Positions 26,042 through 33,640 of a stretch of 64,000 nt of DNA are shown in pieces. The position numbers and the translations under genes were made by a program. Under the pieces are notes generated by a model that was given only the letters and a program-made list of their open reading frames with translations, ran no database searches and was not told the DNA's origin. Numbering within the stretch: the stretch's first letter is position 1; each line of letters starts with the position of its first letter. This DNA comes from Candidatus Bipolaricaulis sibiricus (GTDB lineage: Bacteria > Bipolaricaulota > Bipolaricaulia > Bipolaricaulales > Bipolaricaulaceae): the NCBI GenBank assembly GCA_004102645.1, contig CP034928.1, positions 1,418,153-1,482,152 on the forward strand, given 5' to 3'.

Positions 26042-26161
26042 ATGGGTCGACGCGACGACGAAAAGGTGTGCGGAGTTCCTGTCTCCCCCTCGCTGAACTT
26101 CCAGGCAGGGGAACGGTGCCCACGCCGGGTTCTGCGGCTGACCACGTGTGAGGGGGCGTAG
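26042..26161 (+). CDS. 39-codon leader ORF before the antiporter
   Basis: ATG at 26042 is preceded by AAGGAG with ideal 6-7 nt spacing and opens a 39-codon frame (MGRRDDEKVCG...TTCEGA) ending with TAG at 26159-26161, two nucleotides before the antiporter ATG. The antiporter start itself has only a weak ribosome binding site, so the small frame may serve for translational coupling or encode a small protein. It is not recognisable by similarity and has no signal peptide. Two cysteines are present. It is too short to be sure it is real. Confidence 0.45.
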   Translation: MGRRDDEKVCGVPVSPSLNFQAGERCPRRVLRLTTCEGA

Positions 26162-26163
26162 GT

Positions 26164-27474
26164 ATGTTCGAGATCACCAGCCCAGTACTGGGAATGGGCG
26201 TGCTCCTCCTCGTCGGGTACGTCGGCGGCCGCCTGGCGCGGCTGGTCCGTCTCCCCGCGGTCGCCGGGTACGTCCTGGCGGGCGTGCTGCTCGGCCCATC
26301 GGTGTTGCGGGTGGTGCCGGCTTCGCTCCAGGAGAGCATGATGCCCCTGAAGGACTTCGGGGTGGGAATGGTGGCGATGGTCATCGGAGCCGAGCTGGTG
26401 TGGCGCAAGATGAAGCGGCTCGGGCTGAGCATCTTCCTCATCTCGGTCTGCGAGGCGGCAGCGACGTTCGTCCTGGTGTACCTTGCGATGCGCTACCTCC
26501 TCGCCCAGCCGCTCGTGGTCGCTGCCACCCTCGCTTCGCTCGCCACGGTGACGACGCCGGTTGCCACGTTTGCCGTGATCCGCGAGTACCGCGCCAAGGG
26601 CCCCTTCACGAGCACGTTGCTCGGGGTGATCGCCGCGGACGACATCTGGTGCATCACGGCCGTCGGGATCTCGGTGGGCCTCGTCCTGAGCATGGGCGTC
26701 GAGACGAATGCGCTCCAGTTCGCGCACCTCGTGCCCCCGCTCCTCGAAGTGGGCGGCTCGATCGGCCTCGGCCTGGGCATCGGCTTGCTGGCGGTGCTGG
26801 CGCTGCGGTTCATCCGCGATGAGTTGGAGACCCTCGCCTTCGTGGCAGCGATTGTGTTCGTCAACGCCGGCCTCAGCCGGTACCTCGGGATGTCTGCCCT
26901 TCTCATGACGATGTCGAGCGGCGTCGTGATCTCGAATCTTCTCCACGAGGACATCCTCAAGGTCATCCACCGGATCGACGTTCCCATCTTGATGGCGTTC
27001 TTCACCCTTGCCGGGGCGGGGCTCGACCTGCGCGTCCTTGTCGCGAACTGGTACATCGCCGCGGTGTACATCGCGTTCCGCATCCTCGGGAAGACCGGCG
27101 GCTGCTACGTGGGCGCCCGGATCTCGAACGCTGACCCGAAGGTGCGACGGTACCTCGGCCCGGCGATGCTCACCAAAGCTGGACTCAGCCTCGGGCTTCT
27201 CATCTACATGCAGGAGCGGCTCGCCGGGCTCGGGGTCGCGGCCCTGCTCGGATCGGTGGAGCTAGCGGCGATCACGTTCTTTGAGATCACTGGTCCCATC
27301 GCAGTGCGGTGGGCCCTGTTCCGGGTGGGGGAGGCACGGCACCCCGGTGAAGTTCTCGGCGAGGAGACGGTCAGTCCCGCCGAGGGTCTCCCTGCACCGA
27401 TGGGCAGCCTAGTTCCGGTCTCAAACGTGGTGCCGCTGCCTGATGGCGTCCACGATGAGGAGGCCGCTGAGTGA
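26164..27474 (+). CDS. CPA2-type cation/proton antiporter under fluoride riboswitch control
   Basis: A 436-residue membrane protein of the Na_H_Exchanger (CPA2/KefB-like) family with about 12 transmembrane segments. The ion-binding aspartate pair is Asp159-Asp160 in GVIAADDIWC, and the unwound TM4 stretch TVTTPVATFAV and the TM10 lysine region ILGKTGG are present. There is no C-terminal TrkA domain; the tail from 385 is hydrophilic. Fluoride riboswitches mostly control CrcB/Fluc or CLC-F but also some proton antiporters, so this protein may move fluoride or help cells survive it. The stop codon shares bases with the next gene's start (TGATG). Confidence 0.88.
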   Translation: MFEITSPVLGMGVLLLVGYVGGRLARLVRLPAVAGYVLAGVLLGPSVLRVVPASLQESMMPLKDFGVGMVAMVIGAELVWRKMKRLGLSIFLISVCEAAATFVLVYLAMRYLLAQPLVVAATLASLATVTTPVATFAVIREYRAKGPFTSTLLGVIAADDIWCITAVGISVGLVLSMGVETNALQFAHLVPPLLEVGGSIGLGLGIGLLAVLALRFIRDELETLAFVAAIVFVNAGLSRYLGMSALLMTMSSGVVISNLLHEDILKVIHRIDVPILMAFFTLAGAGLDLRVLVANWYIAAVYIAFRILGKTGGCYVGARISNADPKVRRYLGPAMLTKAGLSLGLLIYMQERLAGLGVAALLGSVELAAITFFEITGPIAVRWALFRVGEARHPGEVLGEETVSPAEGLPAPMGSLVPVSNVVPLPDGVHDEEAAE

Positions 27475-29042
27475 TGACGCGCAGCGCTCGGGAAACAGGT
27501 CTTGCAGCCACGTGGACATACCCGATCCGTGCGCGAGAATTCCGGCCTCCTGGGCGTTCGCCACGCCGCGGTCAGGACGAGCGTCTGGCGGCACACCCCC
27601 CGGATGTTGGATTGAAAGACCTGACCCCACGGCCTCCACATCATCGGGGCGACCCTGGCCTGCCTGAGCTCGTGCGCAAGCTCGCCCAACCAGGCTGCCT
27701 TCTCTGTCGCGAGGCAGCGGAGGCCGAGGAACGGTTCTTCCTGTGGTACCTCGCCGAGAGCTACCTCTTCCCGGAGAGCTTGGACCACATGATCCGCGCT
27801 CACGGCTTCTGCTCACCCCACACCCAGGCGTTCCTCGAGGACGGGATCCCGTCCACCATCGCCTACGTGTACCGCTTCCTGGCGGCGTCCGCACTGGATG
27901 CTGTGGAGACGGTGGAGGGACCGCGAGCGCACGGGAGAGAGCTGCGGTACCGGATCGCGGCCCTCTTCCCAACGGCATCCTGCCTCGTCTGCGTACGCCA
28001 GAATGCTCACCTGACCTATGTCGAGCAGCTTCTGGCACGCCTGTTGCGTGATCGAAAGGTCCGCCCGGAGCTTCCGCCGAGCCTGGCGGTGTGCCTCCCC
28101 CACCTGCGCGCGCTTGCCCCGTTCCTCGATCAGCACGCGCTTCAGCTCCTTGCCACGGGGCTGCGGGAATGCCTCGCCGCGGCCGATCCCCGCGCTACCC
28201 GGTCGTGGACGTGGGGTACGCCACCGCCGCCCACCCCGGCCACGCCGGAGATCTGCGTCGCAGATGAGCATTCGACCACGCTCGATGCGGTGCGGAAGGT
28301 CCTGGCCACGCCGGGTTGCGCGGTGTGCCGGGCCGAAGCCGTCGCGGTTGGCCAGTACATCGCTTGGCTCGAGCGAGAAATCCACACTGCACCCAACGCA
28401 ACGTGGCACAGCGGTCTGGCGCTGTGTCCGAGCCACGGCTGGCAGTTCGCGCGGAGTGCGGCCGAGGACGCGGTAACCCAGCTGGCCGTCGCCGTTCGGC
28501 TCTTCTGGACAGAACGGCTGGCCGAGCTTGCGGAGGCGCTCACCGCCGCGCCCCGCGGGGGCCTCGGCCGCCGGTGGGCGTTCGTGCGGGCAACGATCGA
28601 ACGCCGCCACGGATCACGCCGCGAGGCGTTCCTGACCGCGGCAGCGGAGGCCCTGCGCTCCCAGCGGCGAACGGCAAGAACCAACGCGGACCGCGCGTTC
28701 CGCTGCGCACCTTGCCCCGTCTGCCAAGCCGCAGAGACGGCGCGTGAGCGAACCCTGTCCCTCATCACCGCCTCGCTCGGCGATCCCGGAGTCCAGCAGG
28801 CCTACAACGCTGGAGATGGTGTGTGCTGGCGGCATCTACCGGGGGCCGTGACCCGCGCCCGGTCGTCCGAAGCCGCGCTCATCCTCCACACGGCACGGGT
28901 TAGGCTCTCCGTCCTCAACTGGGAACTCGAGGAGTACCTCCGCAAGCAGAGCTGGGACACGCGCCATGAGGCGCGGGGACCCGAGGGGGGAGCGTGGCAG
29001 CGCGCAGCGCGGCTTCTCTCCGGAGTGGATCAGGCGCCATGA
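27474..29042 (+). CDS. protein with four CxxC...CxxH modules, function unknown
   Basis: An unrecognised protein of up to 522 residues, soluble, with four evenly built metal-binding-like modules, each CxxC, 32-34 residues, then CxxH. Counting from the GTG at 27471, the Cys/His sets are 76/79/114/117, 171/174/208/211, 283/286/319/322 and 415/418/452/455. Each CxxC is followed by a helix rich in Ala/Glu/Arg. The pattern resembles DUF6062-like proteins. The first 60 residues are low-complexity and unlike protein, and contain a relative of the 14-kb repeat (27616-27628), so the true start may be internal near 27640-27670. Start coupled to the antiporter stop (TGATG). Confidence 0.7.
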   Translation: MTRSARETGLAATWTYPIRAREFRPPGRSPRRGQDERLAAHPPDVGLKDLTPRPPHHRGDPGLPELVRKLAQPGCLLCREAAEAEERFFLWYLAESYLFPESLDHMIRAHGFCSPHTQAFLEDGIPSTIAYVYRFLAASALDAVETVEGPRAHGRELRYRIAALFPTASCLVCVRQNAHLTYVEQLLARLLRDRKVRPELPPSLAVCLPHLRALAPFLDQHALQLLATGLRECLAAADPRATRSWTWGTPPPPTPATPEICVADEHSTTLDAVRKVLATPGCAVCRAEAVAVGQYIAWLEREIHTAPNATWHSGLALCPSHGWQFARSAAEDAVTQLAVAVRLFWTERLAELAEALTAAPRGGLGRRWAFVRATIERRHGSRREAFLTAAAEALRSQRRTARTNADRAFRCAPCPVCQAAETARERTLSLITASLGDPGVQQAYNAGDGVCWRHLPGAVTRARSSEAALILHTARVRLSVLNWELEEYLRKQSWDTRHEARGPEGGAWQRAARLLSGVDQAP

Positions 29043-29848
29043 TCTTCACCTCCACCCGCAGCGCGATTCGGCAGAGCGTTGTGCGCAGCGAGCTGCGGTT
29101 GAACCTCCTTCGCATCTGTGCCCGCCAGCCACGGACGATCCACGACCTCATCCACGCCCCATCCTATCCCGGAATCGAGACAAACCTATTCACAATCCAG
29201 TCCGAGATCGGCGTCACGATCGAGCTTGGTGAGTGCAAGAACCGCGAGCTACTCGTTCGGGTGGGGCACGTCCCCGACCCGATCGTCCCTGACGGACACA
29301 CCGAGCTTCTCCGGACATCCCTTCTTGCATTCTTGCTCGTTCCAGAGCTGGCCTACGCCGAGCCCGAGGCGTACAGGTTGTACCTGGACGCCTGGTTCGC
29401 GTCGCCCGCCGTGACGGAGGCGTTGGGCACCCAGGCCCCCGAGGTGCAGGCTGTGTTCCTCGCCTTTCCCGAGCTCGCCCATCGCCTGTTCTGCGTGACC
29501 CACCCTGGCCGAGAGCGTCGGGCCGAGCTCCCGTACGATCTTGCCGAGACTGAATGGATCCGGGTGTTCAACCTCTACCACATCGCCGACCTTCCTGTCC
29601 GCCCGGCTCGTCTCCCCGTTCGCGAGCTGCTGGCGGCCCTGCGCAGACCCCCGCTCGACTTCGGCGGGAAGCGGCTTCAGGGGAGTCACTGGAAGGCCGT
29701 GAAGGGTCGCCGGATGCGGTCCTTAATCCGCTTGGCACGCATCCTTGGTCGCCGTCCGATCCACGCCACGCCCTCCCCGTACACAGTCTCCGACCTTGCG
29801 GGTCCCGAGCTCGTCGAGCACCGACTCCGTCCCTTCGCGGCCTCCTGA
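29039..29848 (+). CDS. protein of unknown function coupled to the CxxC-module gene
   Basis: A 269-residue soluble protein that I do not recognise. The N-terminal 50 residues (VRSELRLNLLRICARQPRTIHDL...) could form a winged-helix-like domain. The middle has PELAYAEPEAYRLYLDAWF and two cysteines (ICARQ, ECKNR), and the C-terminal third is rich in arginine, ending in a PIHATPSPYTVSDL block. The ATG overlaps the stop of the CxxC-module gene (ATGA), so the two are made together and may act together. It is the last gene of the fluoride-riboswitch unit and is convergent with the WD40 gene. The 29849-30060 gap shows no further gene. Confidence 0.7.
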   Translation: MIFTSTRSAIRQSVVRSELRLNLLRICARQPRTIHDLIHAPSYPGIETNLFTIQSEIGVTIELGECKNRELLVRVGHVPDPIVPDGHTELLRTSLLAFLLVPELAYAEPEAYRLYLDAWFASPAVTEALGTQAPEVQAVFLAFPELAHRLFCVTHPGRERRAELPYDLAETEWIRVFNLYHIADLPVRPARLPVRELLAALRRPPLDFGGKRLQGSHWKAVKGRRMRSLIRLARILGRRPIHATPSPYTVSDLAGPELVEHRLRPFAAS

Positions 29849-30060
29849 GACCGTCACCACGGCAACCCGGTCTCCCCCAGGCCGGCCCCCGGTGCGGATC
29901 CCCGGCTCACCGGCAGCCGCCATGGGTGGTCCAGGATTCCTGATCGGGAGCGAACCCGCTCCGCCCCCTTGGCAAGCCGCACCTCGTACGGCACGGGAGG
30001 TCGCGGCTCTCCACGTGGCTGAGCACCGGATGCCGTCTCTCGTTGGCGTAGCGCACGTCC

Positions 30061-31566
30061 TCAGATCGAGCGGTCCTCTGGCACCACCCACAGCTTGGCT
30101 ACCCCATCCCGGGATGCGGAGGCAAGGAGGCTTCCATCCGGGCTGAAGGCGAGCCCGGACACCCAATCCGTGTGCCCCGCGAACACCGCACGCTCCGCGC
30201 GCCGGCGGACATCCCACAGCCGGATCGTCCCGTCCCACGACCCCGAGGCGATGGTTGTCCCGTCGGGGCTGATCACCACGCACTCCACACGCTCTGGAGG
30301 ACCTCGAAGGGTGTGGAGGACCTGCCGCGTGGCAGCGCCTCGGATCTCAACGGTCCCGTCGGCCCCCCCCACCGCCTCCCACGTCTCGTCCGGGCTGGTA
30401 GCGGACGGAGGAACCCACCGACGGGAGACACCCCCGAGCGGCGAGGAGCCGCCGGGAACCCCCACTGGCGATGGGGCGGCTCTCTTGTCCTGCGGAGTCG
30501 CCACCAGCCGTCCGGTGTGAACGTCCCACTGGAACCACTTTCCCTCGCGGGTTCGCGCCGCGAGCACGGCTCCCTCGGAATCGAAGCGCACCCGATCGAC
30601 CCAGTTCAGGCGCGGGAAGATGCTCCGGACGAAGCTGCCCGACCCCAGATGCCACACGCGAACGCTCTGGTCCTCGGACGCCGTGGCAACGAGATCCGTC
30701 CGAGGGTGGCAGGCGACGGCATTCACCCATCCCACATGCCCGCTCAGGGTGCCGGCCGCTGCACCGGCGGGCACTGTCCACAGCCGGGCCATCTGATCCG
30801 TGCCTCCGGAGACCAGCACCGTGCCGTCGGGACTGAACGTGACCGCAAGCACGGGCGCCGTGTGCCCGCGCAGGGTGCGCAGCGGTCTGCCGGTTGCTGT
30901 CTCCCACAGCCGGACCGTCTTGTCCACCGACGCCGAAGCCACGAGTTCCCCTCCAGGACTGAACGCAACCGACACGACGTGGTCTACGTGCCCGTCCAGA
31001 GTGTGGACGATCCTGCCTTCAGGCACACTCCACAGGCGGACCTTCTGGTCCCACGAACCCGAAGCAAGGAGGTCTCCGTGGGGATGGAAAGCCACGCACG
31101 CCACCGACCACGGATGAGCCTCGACCTCGCGCACCACCTCGCCCGTGGATGCCGCCCATAGCTTGATCTGACCTGGCGAGCCGGCCCCCCCCGAGGCAAC
31201 AACGGCCCCCGTCGGGGATACGGCCACCGACCAGACCGGCCCAGGGGCCGCCACGCTCGTCCACCGCACCGCGCCGCTCGTCACCTCCCACAGCCGCACC
31301 GTGCCGTCTGCGGACCCCGAAGCTAGGCTCTGTCCGTCAGAACCGAACGCAACCGAAGTCACGGCATCGGTGTGGCCTTCCAGCGTGCGCAGAACCTCCC
31401 ATGTGCTCGTGTCGATGAGCTGAACGCTGCTTCCTCCGCGGCCAGCGGCCGCCAGGAGCTGGCCATCGGGGGAGAACGCGAGGGCGAGCACTTGCCCGAT
31501 GCCGAAGGTTCGCACGGGAAGCTCGCGCCTCCTCAACGTTTCAACCTGCGGTGCGCGACGATCCAT
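30061..31566 (-). CDS. WD40-repeat beta-propeller protein
   Basis: A 501-residue protein made almost wholly of WD40 repeats. About ten are visible, with the typical LASGS.DGTVRLWE, LVASASVDKTVRLWE and TIASGSWDGTIRLWD endings and GHTDAVTSVAFS/GHTDWVSGLAFS linkers. Two propellers or one large one are possible; residues 330-410 are a non-repeat linker rich in Pro/Ser. No signal peptide, membrane segment or enzymatic domain is seen, so it probably serves as a protein-interaction scaffold. Its ATG directly follows the TAG stop of a 14-codon leaderless frame and has no ribosome binding site. Confidence 0.85.
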   Translation of the reverse strand: MDRRAPQVETLRRRELPVRTFGIGQVLALAFSPDGQLLAAAGRGGSSVQLIDTSTWEVLRTLEGHTDAVTSVAFGSDGQSLASGSADGTVRLWEVTSGAVRWTSVAAPGPVWSVAVSPTGAVVASGGAGSPGQIKLWAASTGEVVREVEAHPWSVACVAFHPHGDLLASGSWDQKVRLWSVPEGRIVHTLDGHVDHVVSVAFSPGGELVASASVDKTVRLWETATGRPLRTLRGHTAPVLAVTFSPDGTVLVSGGTDQMARLWTVPAGAAAGTLSGHVGWVNAVACHPRTDLVATASEDQSVRVWHLGSGSFVRSIFPRLNWVDRVRFDSEGAVLAARTREGKWFQWDVHTGRLVATPQDKRAAPSPVGVPGGSSPLGGVSRRWVPPSATSPDETWEAVGGADGTVEIRGAATRQVLHTLRGPPERVECVVISPDGTTIASGSWDGTIRLWDVRRRAERAVFAGHTDWVSGLAFSPDGSLLASASRDGVAKLWVVPEDRSI

Positions 31567-31611
31567 CTACGCGCCCGCGTCGGGGACCCGTGGCCGAGAA
31601 CTCGACTTCAT
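31567..31611 (-). CDS. 14-codon leaderless mini-ORF before the WD40 gene
   Basis: ATG at 31611 lies exactly 6 nt after TACACT (31618-31623) and opens the frame MKSSSRPRVPDAGA followed by TAG. The next codon is the ATG of the WD40 gene in the same frame (TAGATG). The main gene has no Shine-Dalgarno sequence, so reinitiation after this mini-ORF is the simplest way to translate it. The peptide itself may not matter. Confidence 0.5.
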   Translation of the reverse strand: MKSSSRPRVPDAGA

Positions 31612-31617
31612 GGAGGG

Positions 31618-31623
31618 AGTGTA
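31618..31623 (-). promoter_or_regulatory. -10 element of the WD40 leader ORF
   Basis: TACACT on the minus strand, 6 nt before the mini-ORF ATG. The hexamer 17 nt upstream (TGGAGC, 31641-31646) is a poor -35 match. Confidence 0.45.
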
Positions 31624-31710
31624 GATCCTGTTGGCCCCCTGCTCCACGCGGCGCAGGGGTCGGCACAGCAGACGCACCGGGGGTAGAATGGGTTCTCCAT
31701 TGGAGGAAGA

Positions 31711-32445
31711 ATGCAGCAGGGTACGTTCTGCTATGTAGCGGGCACTCCCGTGCTCGAAACGCAGGGCCTCACGAAGCACTACACCTTGGGCAGGGAGACC
31801 GTCCGCGCCCTCGATCGGGTGGACTTCACCGCGGTTCAGGGTGACTTCGCGGTGATCAATGGACCGTCCGGAAGCGGGAAGACGACCTTGTTGAACATGC
31901 TCGCGTTGATCGATCGACCCAGCGAGGGCGAGGTCCTGTTCGAGGGGAGGCCGACCCGCCGCCTGTCGGAGGGTGAGCTGGCGGTGTTGCGCCGAGAGAA
32001 GATCGGGCTCGTGTTCCAAACGTTCAACCTCATCCCTGTCCTCACGGTGGCGGAGAACGTGGAGTACCCCCTTCTGCTCACGAAGACCCCGCGGGGCGAG
32101 CGGCGGGAACGGGTCGCGGCACGGCTGGATGAAGTCGGGCTGTCGGGGTTCGAGAAGCGTCGTCCGGACGAGCTCTCCGGCGGCCAACGGCAGCGGGTGG
32201 CCGTGGCTCGGGCGCTCGTGACTGCCCCGCGGATCGTCCTCGCTGACGAGCCGACGGCGAACCTCGACTCGGCCACAGGGAAGCAGATCATGGAGCTCCT
32301 CCAGGGGCTGAACCAGGACCACTGCGTGACGTTCCTCGTTGTGACCCACGACCCGTCGGTCCTCGACTACGCTCAGCGCGTGCTCACGATCCGCGACGGC
32401 CGAATCCAGGGGGAGGAGCAGCGTGGCGCGCCTCGCCCTGCGTAA
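31711..32445 (+). CDS. ABC transporter ATPase, LolD/MacB type
   Basis: A 244-residue ABC ATPase of the LolD/MacB group, which powers FtsX-like permeases. Walker A GPSGSGKTTL (51-60), Q-loop LVFQTFNLIP, signature LSGGQRQR and Walker B IVLADEPTANLD are all present. GGAGGAAGA precedes the ATG and TAGAAT (near 31685) is a likely -10 element. Its end overlaps the first permease gene by 23 bp. With two FtsX-like permeases and a LolA-like protein downstream, it looks like a lipoprotein-sorting or export system. Confidence 0.92.
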   Translation: MQQGTFCYVAGTPVLETQGLTKHYTLGRETVRALDRVDFTAVQGDFAVINGPSGSGKTTLLNMLALIDRPSEGEVLFEGRPTRRLSEGELAVLRREKIGLVFQTFNLIPVLTVAENVEYPLLLTKTPRGERRERVAARLDEVGLSGFEKRRPDELSGGQRQRVAVARALVTAPRIVLADEPTANLDSATGKQIMELLQGLNQDHCVTFLVVTHDPSVLDYAQRVLTIRDGRIQGEEQRGAPRPA

Positions 32446-33631
32446 CCTATCGCGCAACCGACGCCGGACGCTCCTCTCGGCCGGGATCGTCGCCCTGGGG
32501 TGCGCGCTGTCCCTCGTCGTGTTGGGGTTCGTGGAGCGGTCGCGGGCCCTGATCCAGGAGACGACCGTTCAGCAGTTCGGGAACCTGCAGATTGCTGACG
32601 GCGACCTGCTCGACGGCAAGGCAGAGGGGTTCGGGTACCTGGTCTTCCCCGCCGCGCGGGCCCACGTCGAGGACCTCGTCCGCACCGAGCGCGGGGCCGT
32701 GGGGACGACGGCCCAGCTTGCTCTATCGGGGCTCCTGGCGGTCCGGCGGACCACGGCCGTGGTCCGGGCAGTGGGCGTGGTCCCCGAAAACGGGGTCTTG
32801 GACTACAACGACCTTGTCGTCGCCGGCCGGGGACTCCGGGCCGACGACGTGGGCGCGGTGCTCATCGGGCAGACCCTGGCCGACGAGCTCGGGCTGCGGC
32901 CGGGCGAGTTCGTCAACCTCACCGCAACGACGGTCGCCGGGGCGTTCAACGTCAGCCCGCTCGAGGTGGTCGGCGTGTTCCGGTTCTCCTCAGCCGAGGT
33001 CGAGCGGGCCCAGGTGTTCGTCCCGCTGGCGTTCGCCCAGCTCCTCCTCGCCACGGACGGGGTGGACCGGATCGTGGTCCGCCTCGACCGCCTGGGCCGG
33101 ACGTGGACCGCCGCGCGGGCGATCGGGGCGCGCCTCGCCGCAGCCGGCCTGCCCCTCGAGGTGCGCACCTGGGATGTCCTGTCCCCGTTCTACCGTGGCC
33201 TGTCCGGGTTCTTCGACCTCCTGTTCGGATTCCTGGTGGCGGCGGTGTTCATCCTCGTGTTCTTCATTGTCCTGCAGATCCTCACTCTGTCGTTCTTGGA
33301 GCGAACGCGGGAGGTGGGGACAATCCGCGCCCTGGGCACCCGACAGGGCGAGGTGTTCCGCCTGTTCGTTGAGGAGAGCCTGTGGCTGGGGCTGGCCGGC
33401 GGGGGGGCCGGGGTCGTGGCCGGGGCCGGGTTGTCGCTCCTGTTCAACGCCGCCGGGATTCCGTGGCAGCCGCCGGGGACGGTCCAGGCGGTCACGCTCG
33501 GGGTCGACTTCACGGCGGGGGTCGTGGTCATCCCGTTCGCGGTGAGCATCGTCTCGACCCTGCTGTCGGCGTTCCTTCCCGCCTACCAGGCGTCGCGGGT
33601 CTCCGTGGTCGACGCCCTGCGCGCGGTGTAG
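32423..33631 (+). CDS. FtsX-like ABC permease (LolC/E type)
   Basis: A 402-residue permease of the MacB/FtsX/LolC family: TM1 at about residues 18-38, a large periplasmic domain to about 265, then three TMs ending in a cytoplasmic SVVDALRAV tail. The FtsX-domain blocks SFLERTREVGTIRALGTRQGEV and LPAYQASRVSVVDALR are clear. It starts with GTG inside the ATPase gene end and is followed 9 nt later by a paralogous permease gene. The intact paralogue makes it possible to read the interrupted one. Confidence 0.9.
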   Translation: MARLALRNLSRNRRRTLLSAGIVALGCALSLVVLGFVERSRALIQETTVQQFGNLQIADGDLLDGKAEGFGYLVFPAARAHVEDLVRTERGAVGTTAQLALSGLLAVRRTTAVVRAVGVVPENGVLDYNDLVVAGRGLRADDVGAVLIGQTLADELGLRPGEFVNLTATTVAGAFNVSPLEVVGVFRFSSAEVERAQVFVPLAFAQLLLATDGVDRIVVRLDRLGRTWTAARAIGARLAAAGLPLEVRTWDVLSPFYRGLSGFFDLLFGFLVAAVFILVFFIVLQILTLSFLERTREVGTIRALGTRQGEVFRLFVEESLWLGLAGGGAGVVAGAGLSLLFNAAGIPWQPPGTVQAVTLGVDFTAGVVVIPFAVSIVSTLLSAFLPAYQASRVSVVDALRAV

Positions 33632-33640
33632 ACGGAACCG

